64,000 bases of DNA from Phorcus lineatus (GCA_921293015.1 OV121086.1:35525194-35589193); one strand, 5' to 3'; counted from the first letter of the stretch, positions 48,364-59,654 are shown. A program made the numbers and translations. Notes: generated from the letters alone by a model not told the origin.

Positions 48364-48860
48364 TATATAACCTTTTAAGCTTTTGTCTACATTCCCGATA
48401 CGACTCGAAATAGCCAGTAATACTACAAAGTGAGTGCTTCAACAATTGCTTACAAACTCCTTTATTTAGTGCAAGCAAAGACGTTTCTATACAGTAATAA
48501 CTGATCAACGGTGGCTCGCTATCAAAATAACCCGTTGACGTCAGCCGATTGCGTCACGCGGTATTCGTGGAGCGAACGAGAGTCGTGTTCACAGTAAAGC
48601 GAAGCGAGCCGACTACAGCCATGCCAAGTAACGCAGTCTTCGCTCTCTATCGACCGATACACATTAACCTAAACGAAAATAAGCGTGTGACGCGTGTTCC
48701 GATTAACGGTGTTTCCCCGTTAGGAAGCTCCGTGCTTTCAGCGCAGAAAGTCCCAGGACCTTTGATACTGTATCCATTAAAAAAATATTGTTGTAAAAGC
48801 AGATTTAGGTCAAGATTCTGTATGTCTCAAATGTCCAAGAATAGTCACCATGAATTGTTC
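48364..48860 (+). promoter_or_regulatory. Possible promoter and leader with TATA, CRE and CpG-rich ORF
   Basis: TATATAA lies at 48364-48370. A perfect CRE (TGACGTCA) at about 48536 is followed by a CpG-rich stretch to about 48760, unlike the AT-rich surroundings. An 80-codon ORF starts at 48618 (MPSNAVFALYRPIH) and ends at 48861. I recognise no protein family in it. It may be the leader of the micropeptide transcript, a first exon of its own gene, or a noncoding CpG patch. Confidence 0.3.
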
Positions 48861-49180
48861 TAGAAGCTAAAAGAAATTCAGATGACGGAAAAACGGATAC
48901 AGACCTGCGAGTAAAAGTTTTTAAGCGTCAGGCCCAAATGTATGGAAAAACTCCTTTTGTGCAAACAAACTTTTCGCTAATATTAGCTTTCTGAAAAAAT
49001 ATTGGCGGACCTCTCTTAGTGCTAAGACATTACTTACGCATATCTTAGCACAAAGGGAGTTTCGAAAATTCTTGGTCCTGCATAGCAGTTCGTGAGGAGA
49101 AGTGGGAAATGTGAATAATCTATGGACGCCAACCTTCTGAAGGACGCCACGGACAATGACGTCTTGCCCCAAGTGGCCTG

Positions 49181-49330
49181 ATGAACTTACAAGAAAATGT
49201 CGAGCGTCGATTCAATACGATTGATACAATGTCTGCCCAATTATACATATCATCATTATTAGCAGGACCCTTACTCTTCATACTTTTTTGTATCGCTATG
49301 TCACTGCTCATAATTACCAGAAGTTTCTGA
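49181..49330 (+). CDS. Candidate phospholamban/sarcolamban-like micropeptide, 49 aa
   Basis: ATG at 49181 opens 49 codons ending in TGA, with an in-frame stop eight codons upstream. Residues 1-20 are polar and basic (MNLQENVERRFNTIDTMSAQ). Residues 21-46 are a single hydrophobic helix containing LLFILFCIAMSLLII, and the tail is TRSF. Human phospholamban (52 aa) has RRASTIEM at 13-20 and LFINFC at 31-36; here RRFNTIDTM is at 9-17 and LFILFC at 32-37. Sarcolipin also ends with RSY. Phospholamban-family peptides sit in the sarcoplasmic reticulum and inhibit the SERCA calcium pump. The threonine equivalent to human T17 is present; the S16 position is asparagine. An internal ATG in a better context (ACAATGTCT) would give a 33-aa form. 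AATAAA lies 363 bp downstream. Family membership is my inference; a chance transmembrane ORF is the alternative. Confidence 0.5.
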   Translation: MNLQENVERRFNTIDTMSAQLYISSLLAGPLLFILFCIAMSLLIITRSF

Positions 49331-49692
49331 AAATTGAGATAGGATGGCGGACTATCGACACGTTTGATATATCAACTTGCTTTTACTAGCTCGAGATTAC
49401 AGCAGTATCATTTTGCCATGTGAAGTCCAGTTCTGAAGAAAATATGTTATTCGTTTCAAAGCAAAAGCCAAAAAATGAAGCATTTAGTATGTGGATACAC
49501 CAGTTCCTATATAAACTCTAAGTAGGCTTTAACACAGTCCAGGTTTCTACCAACCGATGGAATTCAAACTAAAACCAGGGTTCATTAGATGTATCTCTGA
49601 ACAACTTTCAAAAATATGATGTTGCCTCGTTGTGAAAATGTATTAATGATTATGTAAAAGTGTAGTATGTACCACTGTGAGTGGTTTTAGTG

Positions 49693-49698
49693 AATAAA
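49693..49698 (+). terminator. Candidate poly(A) signal of the micropeptide transcript
   Basis: AATAAA follows the micropeptide stop codon by 363 bp. A transcript from the CpG-rich region near 48.5 kb to here would be about 1.2 kb, with the 49-aa ORF near its middle. Confidence 0.35.
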
Positions 49699-50436
49699 GA
49701 ACTTAACTTGAACTCAATTGATATTGTCTAATAGTCAAATCCCTGTAAAAGTACAGAAGTGTTTTAATTTAAACACGAGAGTGTAAATTTATCAACTCAG
49801 TTGGGGTCAACTCAGGGAAGGTTCCATTTCTGTCATTTTTGGCCCTGCTGTCTAACAAATGGGGTATTTGTTGGAAGGTTCCGTTTTTTGATGGGTAACA
49901 GCCTCTGTAAATCTGTTAAATTAAGTGTCTGACAAGTGAGGTGTCTGACAAATGGGGCGCCCCCGATAGTTTAATCATATAGTAAGACCTACAACCTAAT
50001 TAAGATAAATTTCACTATGTAATCCGTAGGTTCTGCTAAGATTTCCGTTGAAATTCTCACAGTAGAGAAAGCTTAAATCGGACCCGCAGTGTAGCCAAAG
50101 ACTTTGCCACTATACCACAGAGGGAAGCTATCTAGAATACGAATGCCTGTTGTATTTTTATTCTAAGTTCATCTTGAAACGGATATATTTCATTTGCACA
50201 TAACAACTGGATAATTCGACGACATGCACTCAAAACAAGTACATTATTGTACTCGCCTTTGTTTTATTATGCATGACGGTATATACGTCAGAGAAAACCC
50301 TTGGTTAGCGTTTTGGGAGAAATTGCTTAAATGTATTAAAAAACACAACTTTGTGTTACGTTTTAAAAAAAATCATATATTGTGATGCTAGAACTTGTCT
50401 TATGAACGGATGGCCCCTTTATACGGAAATATATAG

Positions 50437-50847
50437 AGAATCTCACCCAAGTGTCTTCTGATATCAAATATATCAACACGAGTTGATGAAAGTTACAAAT
50501 ATCCAAGGCTTGCCGAGGATATTTTTACTTTTATCAACGGGTGAGATTCTATTTATCATCCAAAATCATTTTTCATTACATTTGAATGACAAATGAACAT
50601 TACCGAACACCGTGCTGCCCTAAGTCTCTAAGTACGGTGATGTCATAGCATTGTGACGTCGTATTGTTTATGACGTCATAGCATTGTGATGTCATTATTT
50701 GATGATGTAAAACAACTGTGATGTCATATACTTGACATCAGAGGGGCATTGTTCAAAATCTACTGCCAAAAGATATCTCCTAGGAGATATCGCTTGATCT
50801 TCCACAAGCGATATTATCCTGTGGAACAGAGTTTTGGATGATAAACA
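50437..50847. repeat. Nested palindromes with a CRE-like cluster
   Basis: AGAATCTCACCC at 50437 pairs with GGGTGAGATTCT ending at 50550. TTTATCATCCAAAA at 50552 pairs with TTTTGGATGATAAA at 50832. Inside are a perfect palindrome, GATATCTCCTAGGAGATATC (about 50770), and a hairpin, ATATCGCTTG/CAAGCGATAT. Six TGAYGTCA-type sites lie at 50635-50742. It is probably a foldback transposon. Confidence 0.65.
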
Positions 50848-52400
50848 CAATTTCACTCTGACATGGACATATAGTTGAAACTGATCATCACTTGTACTTT
50901 TGGTTTTGTTTATTGAGTTATTCAGTGTCATTACAAGCTTCAGTGGGATTTTACACCAGGCATGCTATCTAAATTATTTAGCTAGCGCTACCATTTTATA
51001 ATAGACAGTTGCGTTCATTATTCCTTTAAACTTTATTGAAACACACAATAAGATATTTTACGAACGTTTCATCCAATATGAACGCCCATTCCTGGTTAAC
51101 AACTTTGAATGTATAAGTTGAAACGCATTTTTTTGTGTTCTAGGTCAAATCATTTCAGTCGACTTGTATATCCTTACATACATTTATATTCATCCCCGAA
51201 TGTCAAATATATACCAACTTATAGTGTTAAAGACAGAATTATGCCGAAATTAAACCTCTCATTGCGTTGCATTCTACACTGAAGAAAGTTGTCATTTGTA
51301 CATAACAATGTGATGCCACATGAAGGGAACTCTTTCACTCGCAAGAATAGTCATTTTTCTAACAACGCTTTCAACATTATCACAATACATGTTAGTAAAT
51401 AAAAACGACTTTCAAGCAAACTCATTTGGGTCTAAAATTGAAGCTATTTGCGAAGTCGGTACAAGAGAAAAATCCCAATTTCATTCTTTTATGTCCTCCT
51501 TGATTCTCAGTGCATTCCCAGAGACGAAATCGCATCAACGTTGAACGAAGTTCGGCGCGAAGTTTAGACATTTTTGGCAATTCTTGGAGGGTAACTGGTC
51601 TACAAAGAGTGTCCAATAAATGTTCGCTTGGTTTCCTCTATGGTAAATAGTTGTACTATGGTAGTTGCATTGAAGAAATCGTTGTGACGTCATTGCGTTA
51701 CGTCGACGTTCGGGGCTCAAAACATTTTCACGGTAGTTTCCATCTGTCTCCGATGGGCATGGTTACTCGGTGTTGGCTGCTTTGGGTTTGTCTGACGTCG
51801 TACCTTTTCTCTTCTTAAACGTTGAGTTTGTAGAATTTAAAACGGCTGAAATTAAAGGTTGCAAGTATGGCGACGTCACTTCTTGCCATGGTTCCTTGTT
51901 TCTTCATGGATATATAATCTCAACATTATTGTGAGTGATTTTTTTTACTGTCCTAAATGCTCTTGTGCACGTGCATTTTCTGGTTCTTGACTTAAAATTA
52001 TATTTTTCATTCTTAGCGTTCTTCAACAAAGTTACTTAATTAAAAGACGTTTTGTGAAATTTTATGAACAACGATTATATACAAATATATTACATTTTTT
52101 TATAGAAAATATTCACTTCTCGGTGAAACACGTTGGGTTTTTTTGGATTGTCAGCTTTCCTTTTGACACCATTATAGTTATATGACCTATCAAACACTAC
52201 CAACCTATCTGATATAGACAAAATGTTTCAAGAATTAGGTTTGATTAATTGGCACACGATTGGTTTTCGGTGAAAAAAAATAACAATCACGACTGCATCT
52301 TAAAATGGTGACAATACTACACCTACATTACTCGCGCTAAAATAGTAACTAATAGAAGCAGTTAGTACAACTAGATGAAATAAAATGTACTCAACGTGTC
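50848..52400. other. Gene-free stretch
   Basis: It contains a 74-codon ORF at 51320 with a hydrophobic N-terminus and a CpG-richer patch at 51540-51900 with TGACGTCA-like sites. Neither is convincing as a gene. Confidence 0.4.
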
Positions 52401-52404
52401 TTAA

Positions 52405-52737
52405 AGGGGCGTAGCACCGTTTTTTTTAAAGATAGATACACGGATCTCCCAAAAACAAAATTAAATGTTTCCAATTGTAAGAGAATGTGTTTAAAACGAA
52501 CGTACCATAATCAGTTAAGCTATGCGAATCCATTTCATTAACCTCTAATGAGGTAGAGGTGTTCACTCAAAAATGGTCGCCTGTGGTTTTTGCTTGATAC
52601 TTGATTATTTTCTGTACGCATGATCGGGTTGAGTAATGAGATGTTTGGCCCTCTGAAGATAGTGCATTACGCTTAAAGTAAGGTTTGTCGTGGACATCTT
52701 GAAGAAATAAATCATACAAAAAAGTGCTACTGCCCCT
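52405..52737. mobile_element. TTAA-flanked MITE (AGGGGCGTAGCAC family)
   Basis: This 333-bp element has inverted ends AGGGGCGTAGCAC and GTGCTACTGCCCCT. TTAA lies at 52401-52404 and 52738-52741. The right-hand TTAA is shared with the next element. No ORF is present. Confidence 0.8.
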
Positions 52738-52741
52738 TTAA

Positions 52742-53187
52742 AGAGCCACTCCGTGAGTTGTTGGAGTCATATATGCCAAACTTAATCAATGGTGTCATTT
52801 GATCGCGAAGTATCGACTGTTACCAAAAAAGAGACATTTTAAAGCTAATTTTTTTACAGTGACAATATGAAGGTAGAACGTCGCAATTATGATCGAAAGC
52901 CGGACAGTAGCGCGCATCAAATAGTCAAACGAAATTTTGGAGACTTATCTTAAACAGCCAGTTGATAGCGTTTTTTAGGTTATATAACTAGTATCCGTGT
53001 CTATTGGACGTGATATCTACACCTTTGTACATTTATAAGGCTAGATTTTCATGGAAAACCAGTATTTGCCATATATATGTCTTTTGGACATGAAAACTTA
53101 TTATGTTTTGATTTAATATCACCACATATGACATTTAGGTCCGTTTCAAAGGTAAATAATGTGTTATGAAAATGTCAGAGTGGCTCT
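52742..53187. mobile_element. TTAA-flanked MITE (AGAGCCACTC family)
   Basis: This 446-bp element has ends AGAGCCACTC and GAGTGGCTCT, with TTAA on both sides (52738-52741 shared, 53188-53191). It is close in sequence to the copies at 33663 and 57385. Confidence 0.85.
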
Positions 53188-53379
53188 TTAAGGGTCAGTA
53201 AGAATGCAAGTTAGGTTTTCTGGGCATCTGAAGCACAGATTTCAGTAGACCTACAAGTTTCGTAACCCTATAGAATGTCGGGTATCATCGTCACGATAAG
53301 AGGTAGGATGTAGGGCCTCTAAACTTACTTTCGGCCAATTCATAGTAACATCGTCACCAAAATTAAGGACCATTCCAAT

Positions 53380-54490
53380 ATGTTTAAACACAAGATGTTT
53401 CCTTGTGCGAACATCACTTTTGCTTATCAACGATTGTTTCAGCGCGTATTACCGTATTCTTCGTCTGTGACATCTTTAAAACGCCACTTTCGTGTCGCAA
53501 GAAAAGATGGCGGTATATCTACCCCTGGAACCGATTTTTCTACCGATCTCGAGGTGAAGCGATCGGCTGACTGTCCGCCCGAATGTGAATTGATCAGAAG
53601 AGTTTTTTAGTGTTCGGTGTTCAAAATAGTTTTGTCGTTTGTGAAAAATATTAAAAAAATAAATAGGCCTAATATATCAACATTACACGAATCTTAAGTT
53701 TGTGATGGTTATAATTTCTGATAACTTTCTTCATGTTTGGCGTAGCAGCTTTAATAAGGCCAACCATGAAGAAAGTTATCAGATATTATCGGCAAAAACA
53801 TGTTTTCCGGATAATAAAATTTTAAGTTTATACCCTTGTACATTTATATTTCTTCTCTTAATAGCATAGACGTACTAATTATCAACAACAATTTCTTAAA
53901 TGAAAAATTGAAGATATTCAGGTGAAAATAAAAAGAGTTATAAAACAAAATGTAAACTGATGTTCAGTGATACGATCGCTGCAGAGATTGTACAGTCATT
54001 GACACCGATCATTTCATTATTTGTTTTATGCATATTTTTAGGATATTATGTACACAATTGAGCAAATATTTTGCTTGTAAGTTGAAAAATGCGTCATTAA
54101 CAATTATTGCATCTTGAAAACTATATCTTAAAACCTTTATGGTAGTAACTTCGAATTTGTCATCATGAAAACGTATTCTGCTGATAATTTCTGATAACTT
54201 TCTTCAAGTTTGACATAGCAGCTTAAATCTTTCCATGAATAACCATAATAAGTATAGATTTCCTATACTGTTGACATATAACTAAAATTTATCTTATTTA
54301 TAAATGACGAATCTACTTTTAACAAATCACATCATTAACGCGAAGCCGATCATTGCACAATCAGGCGGATAGTCAGCCGATCACTTCAACTCTGCAGAAC
54401 AAGAGTTCCAGGGGGGTATCTGGATATTTCAAAAGGAGTATTATCGGTAATTAAGAAATTATCCGACTCGGAAGAGTATTAATATCTATT
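53380..54490. mobile_element. Foldback element, same family as the one at 5030
   Basis: Inverted arms of roughly 95 bp share GATCGGCTGACT at 53563 and its complement at 54372, plus CCCCTGGAAC and its complement. Outer parts match 5035-5215. The interior carries a perfect 18-bp inverted pair, CTGATAACTTTCTTCATG at 53717 and its complement ending near 53788, plus a further direct copy at 54187. Confidence 0.6.
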
Positions 54491-54959
54491 TACGGTTCCA
54501 TGATATTACACTGTTTGGTATCTGGGTATACGTAATCCATCCAAAAGTTTATTTTTTCATATAGTAAGCATCGGTAATATGTAAAGCAGATATTAAGGAA
54601 ATTATCAAATTCGTTTAAAGTTGAATAGATACATTGCTTATTACTGTAATTCTCCATATATGGAATGAAGGATTACTACAGAACCAAATAAAATTGTGGT
54701 GAAAAATCATTTCAAAGAATGTTCCCATTTTCACATCTGACCCTCTGCCATGCATGAAAGAATAACGCTACGAAAATAAATGTGAAAACATAGATATTCG
54801 TAAAACGTTTAACACTAGTGGTTCCTATTAAACGAGTCGTATGTGTCAGAAAAAATATATAAAGTTAAACATGTTATCCGGTTTAACCCTTATGACGCCA
54901 AGGGACCAACTTGATAACGCATCAGGGCTCCTGGCGATAACCATTAATATGAATAAATA

Positions 54960-54985
54960 TGGGGGGGGGGGGGGGGGGGGGGGGT
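54960..54985. repeat. Poly-G tract of about 25
   Basis: An uninterrupted G run lies in AT-rich DNA. Its length is likely polymorphic or affected by sequencing, and it could form a G-quadruplex. Confidence 0.9.
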
Positions 54986-55717
54986 GTTACATAATCTTTA
55001 TTGTTGAGTTTCATTTGTCATGCAAAGGAAATTTGAAACATTATATAATCCTCTTCATTTTCGATTATTAGGGAAATTCATAACATTGTGGACTATATGC
55101 TTTACTATTGGTGTTATTGAAGATCATGATTCCAAAATGTTTGGAGTCTCAATTATCTATAGTTTATCTATATTCTTCATATCATTTCTATATGAAATAT
55201 GTGAATAGTGGGAATCAGTAAATTTTAAAGTTCTCATATTCTATCCTTACAGGAATTTCAAATTTTAATTTGTACAATTTCCCGGAATTTCTGTTACAGA
55301 GTTGCATCCGTATTTTCTTACAAATATAAATAACCCAAAAGAAATATTTCTACTCTCAATAATAATTTATATTTCCTGGGTGTCACCATGTCGTAAGATT
55401 TCCTCTGATAATCTGAGCAGAGAAGTTTATTTATAGAACTCGTATAAGTTCGTTTGTTTATCATGTGATTTCGTACATAAATATATTATGACATCAGTAA
55501 TATACTCTCATAATTAAGTACAATGCATTATTCCCATTGCAGTTTATTTCACGGATATGATTGAAATGAACCCTAGAATGCTATTCATCCAAATTTGGTT
55601 ATTCGTGAAAGAATAGAGCCGAGTACGATCAAATATTTTGTGATAAATAAACATCTACGCAAGTGCTGATCTCACAGCTGCGTCGAAGTAACGCGAGACT
55701 CAGTGATAATTTAGGAG

Positions 55718-55726
55718 GTCACGTGA
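55718..55726 (+). promoter_or_regulatory. E-box GTCACGTGA upstream of the unidentified gene
   Basis: This is the third exact copy of the 9-mer in the window, 23 bp upstream of the ATG at 55749. The ATG itself sits in AAGATGGCGG, the YY1-type motif often found at metazoan start sites. Confidence 0.5.
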
Positions 55727-55748
55727 GCAAATCGTCAAAGCATGTAAG

Positions 55749-55853
55749 ATGGCGGTCGTTGAACAACCAACAATGAACGGTGATATCAGTACAAATTTTA
55801 CTATAGGGCCACGGGATGAGGATGTTTATACGACTGGGAACCTTCAGGATGAG
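55749..55853 (+). CDS. First coding exon of an unidentified gene
   Basis: This exon has 35 codons in phase 0, starting MAVVEQPTMNGD and ending GNLQDE before a GTATAG donor at 55854. The evidence for a real start is a strong Kozak context (AAGATGGCGG), a GTCACGTGA box 23 bp upstream, and sequence richer in GC than its surroundings. The peptide is acidic, with one NFT glycosylation-like site and no signal peptide or known motif. I do not recognise the family. I could not connect it in frame to any later exon before 64000, so the gene probably runs off the right edge. Confidence 0.5.
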
Positions 55854-57380
55854 GTATAGTCTTTTATTTTCCCCAAAACACAGATACCTCGACATAAACG
55901 TCTCTGATAAACACATCTACGTACCTTTTATTCAGCATTTCCCATAGCATAAATGCAAATTTCTGAAATAAAATAGAAAATGTTATTGTTTAGACAATAA
56001 AGCCCCATGTCATTCGTGTTTTTTGCACAGTAAATCTCTGCGATTTTATAAACGAGTACCTATTATGCTTCATATTGGAGGTAAAGTTGAAAAATATAGA
56101 TGTCAACCACATCCAGGTTATGAAATTTGTTTGACGGTTTTGATGTCACATTTCGTTCGATGCTGAAATTGTCAAATGTTGTCTAGGCAGAACCTAGCTT
56201 TTTTCAAGATCAGTCCAGTCCTGATATCAACAAAAGTTTATCAGTGAATTATCATGTAAAAGCACACTTTGTTTTATTTGCCATATTTGGAATGTCAGGT
56301 ATCTTAATTATGTATTTTAGAAATTGCATTATATTGCATAAACTCCAGCCATAGTTTTCCACTAAACTGTCTCATCTATATATGATGTAGTGTTGTTTTT
56401 TTATTCTGAACAACAAACTTGATGCTCTTTTGTAGAATGAAGGCTGAATAATATGTATTGTTTCCAAATTAGTCCCTTGGTCATGTTTTATCTTAGAGGT
56501 TCCAGGATGCGAAACAGTTGTAGGTCATGCTATTAATAGAATAGGTGTGTTCTATAAATAGATGTGTGTGAGACACTTGATGATGGAGATAAATGTTCTT
56601 AAAATCAATACTCTTTTATCCATAATGTATTCAATTGTAACTTAATGTTGCAATGTTGTTGATATTGCAATATCACTTTAGAAATATTTTCATTTTGTCA
56701 TACAATGTAAAATCTCAATATCATCATGAGAAGAGATTGATTGCTTAAATATATAAATGTATAACGTTGTTGTTACTTACTGTTTATTATTTGAGATGGT
56801 ATATTGATATAGGATATATATCCCAAGCATGTTAGCACATTATGTTGCAAAAACAATGCCCATCTATTCCCAAATAGTGACACATTTATGAAAAAAATGT
56901 TTTTGCTTAAATTTTGGTAGATAGTTTAGTAATTCCTTTCTTAATTCAATATTTTCAAGAAAAGTATTAATATGTATATATTCATGTCAGTATTTTGTCC
57001 ATCATTTACAGGGAAATTGTTTACATTTACAAGAGGGATCCTGATAAGAAAGAAATGTTTTTTACGCGTTTGGATATAGTGATTGCTGAACTGATTATGT
57101 ATAACTTCCTGTTCCTTCAAATGGAAACTGTTAATTATTCTAAGACAATGGCTGAGAAAGCGTTAAAGGTCTTTTAGAAGTCAGTAAATCTTGGACTTAC
57201 AGTAGTTTCTTGCAATCAGTCAAAGAACTTTATAAGAAAGTAAGGCCAGTCAGTAGTTAATTGTGTAGAAAAAGAGACAATCGTTATCTTTGCAGTGTTT
57301 TTTAGGTGAGTCAGTGGCAGAGATTTGGTAAGTCACTGACTTTCATTTACCTGTGCTCACAATTTAATTCCTGATATGCT
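55854..57380. other. Probable intron 1 of the unidentified gene
   Basis: No in-frame exon is recognisable. The small ORF ending at 57177 has an acceptor-like TTTACAG before it but meets a stop in the phase required by the exon at 55749. Confidence 0.4.
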
Positions 57381-57384
57381 TTAA

Positions 57385-57848
57385 AGAGCCACTCCGTGAT
57401 TTTCATAACATTTTACTTACCTTTGATACGAACCTGAATGTCATATGTGGTGATCTAAAATCAAAACATCTTAACTTTTCATGTCCAAAAGACATATACA
57501 TGACAAATACTGGTTTTCGATGAAAATATAAAAACAGCCTTATAAATGCACAGAGGTGTAGATATCACGTTCAATAAACATGGATACTAGTTATATAACC
57601 TAACAAACACTATCAACTCCTAACGGCCTTCCTGGCTGTTTTAGATAAGTCTTCAAAAAAAAACATTTTGACGCGCACCACTGTCCGGTTTTTTATCATA
57701 ATTACGACGTTCTACCTTCATATTGTCACTGTAAAAAAACAATAAGCTTTAAAATGTGTCGTTTTGGTAACAGTCGATACTTCGCGATCAAATGACACCA
57801 TTGATTAAGTTTGGCATATATGACTCCGACAACTCACGGAGTGGCTCT
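57385..57848. mobile_element. TTAA-flanked MITE (AGAGCCACTC family)
   Basis: This 464-bp element has ends AGAGCCACTCCGTGA and TCACGGAGTGGCTCT and TTAA at 57381-57384 and 57849-57852. It is in the same orientation as the copy at 33663. It lies downstream of the exon at 55749, probably in its intron. Confidence 0.85.
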
Positions 57849-58664
57849 TTAAACTACGGTCGAACTAAAAACCAAAGACTGATTAACACTATCTTCTTCT
57901 TCTTTTTTAAATATATAATGTAGGTTTACCAGGATGTTAAAAGTATGAAAATATTACCAAGTCATCACGATACAATTGTTGAGATACAATACTTGTCCTG
58001 ATTCTCTTCAGTAAATGAAAGAAGAATAGATTGGACATGAAAAGTAATGTTATTTCTTAGCTATCCACCTGCCATGGATATTAGATGAATACAAATTAAA
58101 AAAATTGGAGAGACTGTGAAATTGCTATTAAGATATTTAGAATATTTTATATTTTCTGTTTGTCTAATCACTTTTATCTCTATAATAGAAAAAAAGTTTG
58201 TCAGCATATATAGTTATTCGTTTGAAACTAGATATGTGGATAATATTGGGATAAATTATCTCTTATGGTGATACATCATTGTATTATGGACCCTCATGAT
58301 ATGGATATCCTGATGTATGGTATAAAGGTGTTTTGTATAGAGTAATAAACAATGAAAACATCGATACTACCAATATCTTGTTACTATCACAGGAACAATA
58401 AAATTTTATTAAAGACAAAAACATTAGGTGAACATTAGCTAATAATTGGCTATCCCAGGGTTTAACTTCACTATTTGGAAGCTTACTTTATTTTGTTTTT
58501 TGCTATTAATCAAAAAATATTTTCAAATAAATCTCTTTAAGAAAGTGATAACCATATTTACTGGAGATGTCATTACGATACAATTTGATAAAATACAGTC
58601 GTGATACACTTTTATTAGGGATTTTAAATTGAAAATTAAGTTTTGACAAGCAGCTTTCACCAAC

Positions 58665-58850
58665 TCTTCTCACCTCACCTCACGCAATGCTACACTGAAT
58701 TACCCATTGTTTGTTTGTTCCAGCAAAGCTCGCAGGTTTCACCACAAAGCATAGCCACAATTGTGTGGAGTCTGTCTCAGACTACGTCTCAGTCCTAGTG
58801 TTGAAGTACTCACATAAATTACAGTCTGTGAAGGTCACTTAAATGGCCTA
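58665..58850. mobile_element. SINE body fragment
   Basis: GCAATGCTACACTGAATT followed by TTCCAGC and CATAGCCAC recurs in the same order as in the SINE at 61605. The tRNA head is absent. Confidence 0.45.
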
Positions 58851-59654
58851 CATAATAAAAGATTTCTGGATAGGTATTTCTGTACTTTTCATAATAAGGA
58901 AGTTCTTAACTTGAAATCTTGTTTTCCTTGTAAATGATAGTATGTGGTTTTGGGATCATAGATTTATGACCTATTTCAAATGAATTCAATTATTTATTCA
59001 ATTCCTAAGCATTTCCCCATAATGTCATTGGTTCAATTTTGCGAGGCAAATTATCATGCATGCCAGTTAATAGTTTCTCTCAAAACATATTTCTTCAAAA
59101 TCATTCAATCAAAACTGTGGGTAGAATGTAGATGTGTTTAATGGGAAAATTTTGTTTACTGAATTTAATTTTCTTACCTTCTTTTATACCTTTGTTATCT
59201 AAGGATATATAAAACTTGGACGAACTATCAGACGGAGGCATTATGTAATGAAGCATATTTTTAATTACTGGAAATTAATCTTTATAAGTAGACCAAGTGA
59301 AATCAAGCCATAACCAAATATCATTTATAAACAGTTACAATTTCATCCCCCCTTTGGTGCATCTCACATCACAACATTTCCAAAATTATCTTACTATAAT
59401 AATCAAGTACTGTTTATGATTGATAATCGATTAAACTATTTATGTATAATCGAGTCCACAAATTGGGTTTAGATAACATCTTAATAGATAAACATACCTC
59501 AAAAGTCAGATTGGCTTATGACTTGGCCCGTAATAATTATCTTTTACTTCTCAGAAACTGATGCACCCCTAATGCTGAAATTTTGTTGTAATGATGAACC
59601 GAAAATGTACATTTGAGACTGACACTCCCCATCAACTCTCTCTCTCTCCTCTCT

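Noticed and set aside
51320-51544. 74-codon ORF with signal-peptide-like start
   Set aside because: Hydrophobic N-termini are common by chance in AT-rich DNA. No downstream pattern, poly(A) site or relative was recognised.
56995-57177. Possible second exon of the 55749 gene
   Set aside because: In the phase required by the donor at 55853 it meets a stop within a few codons.
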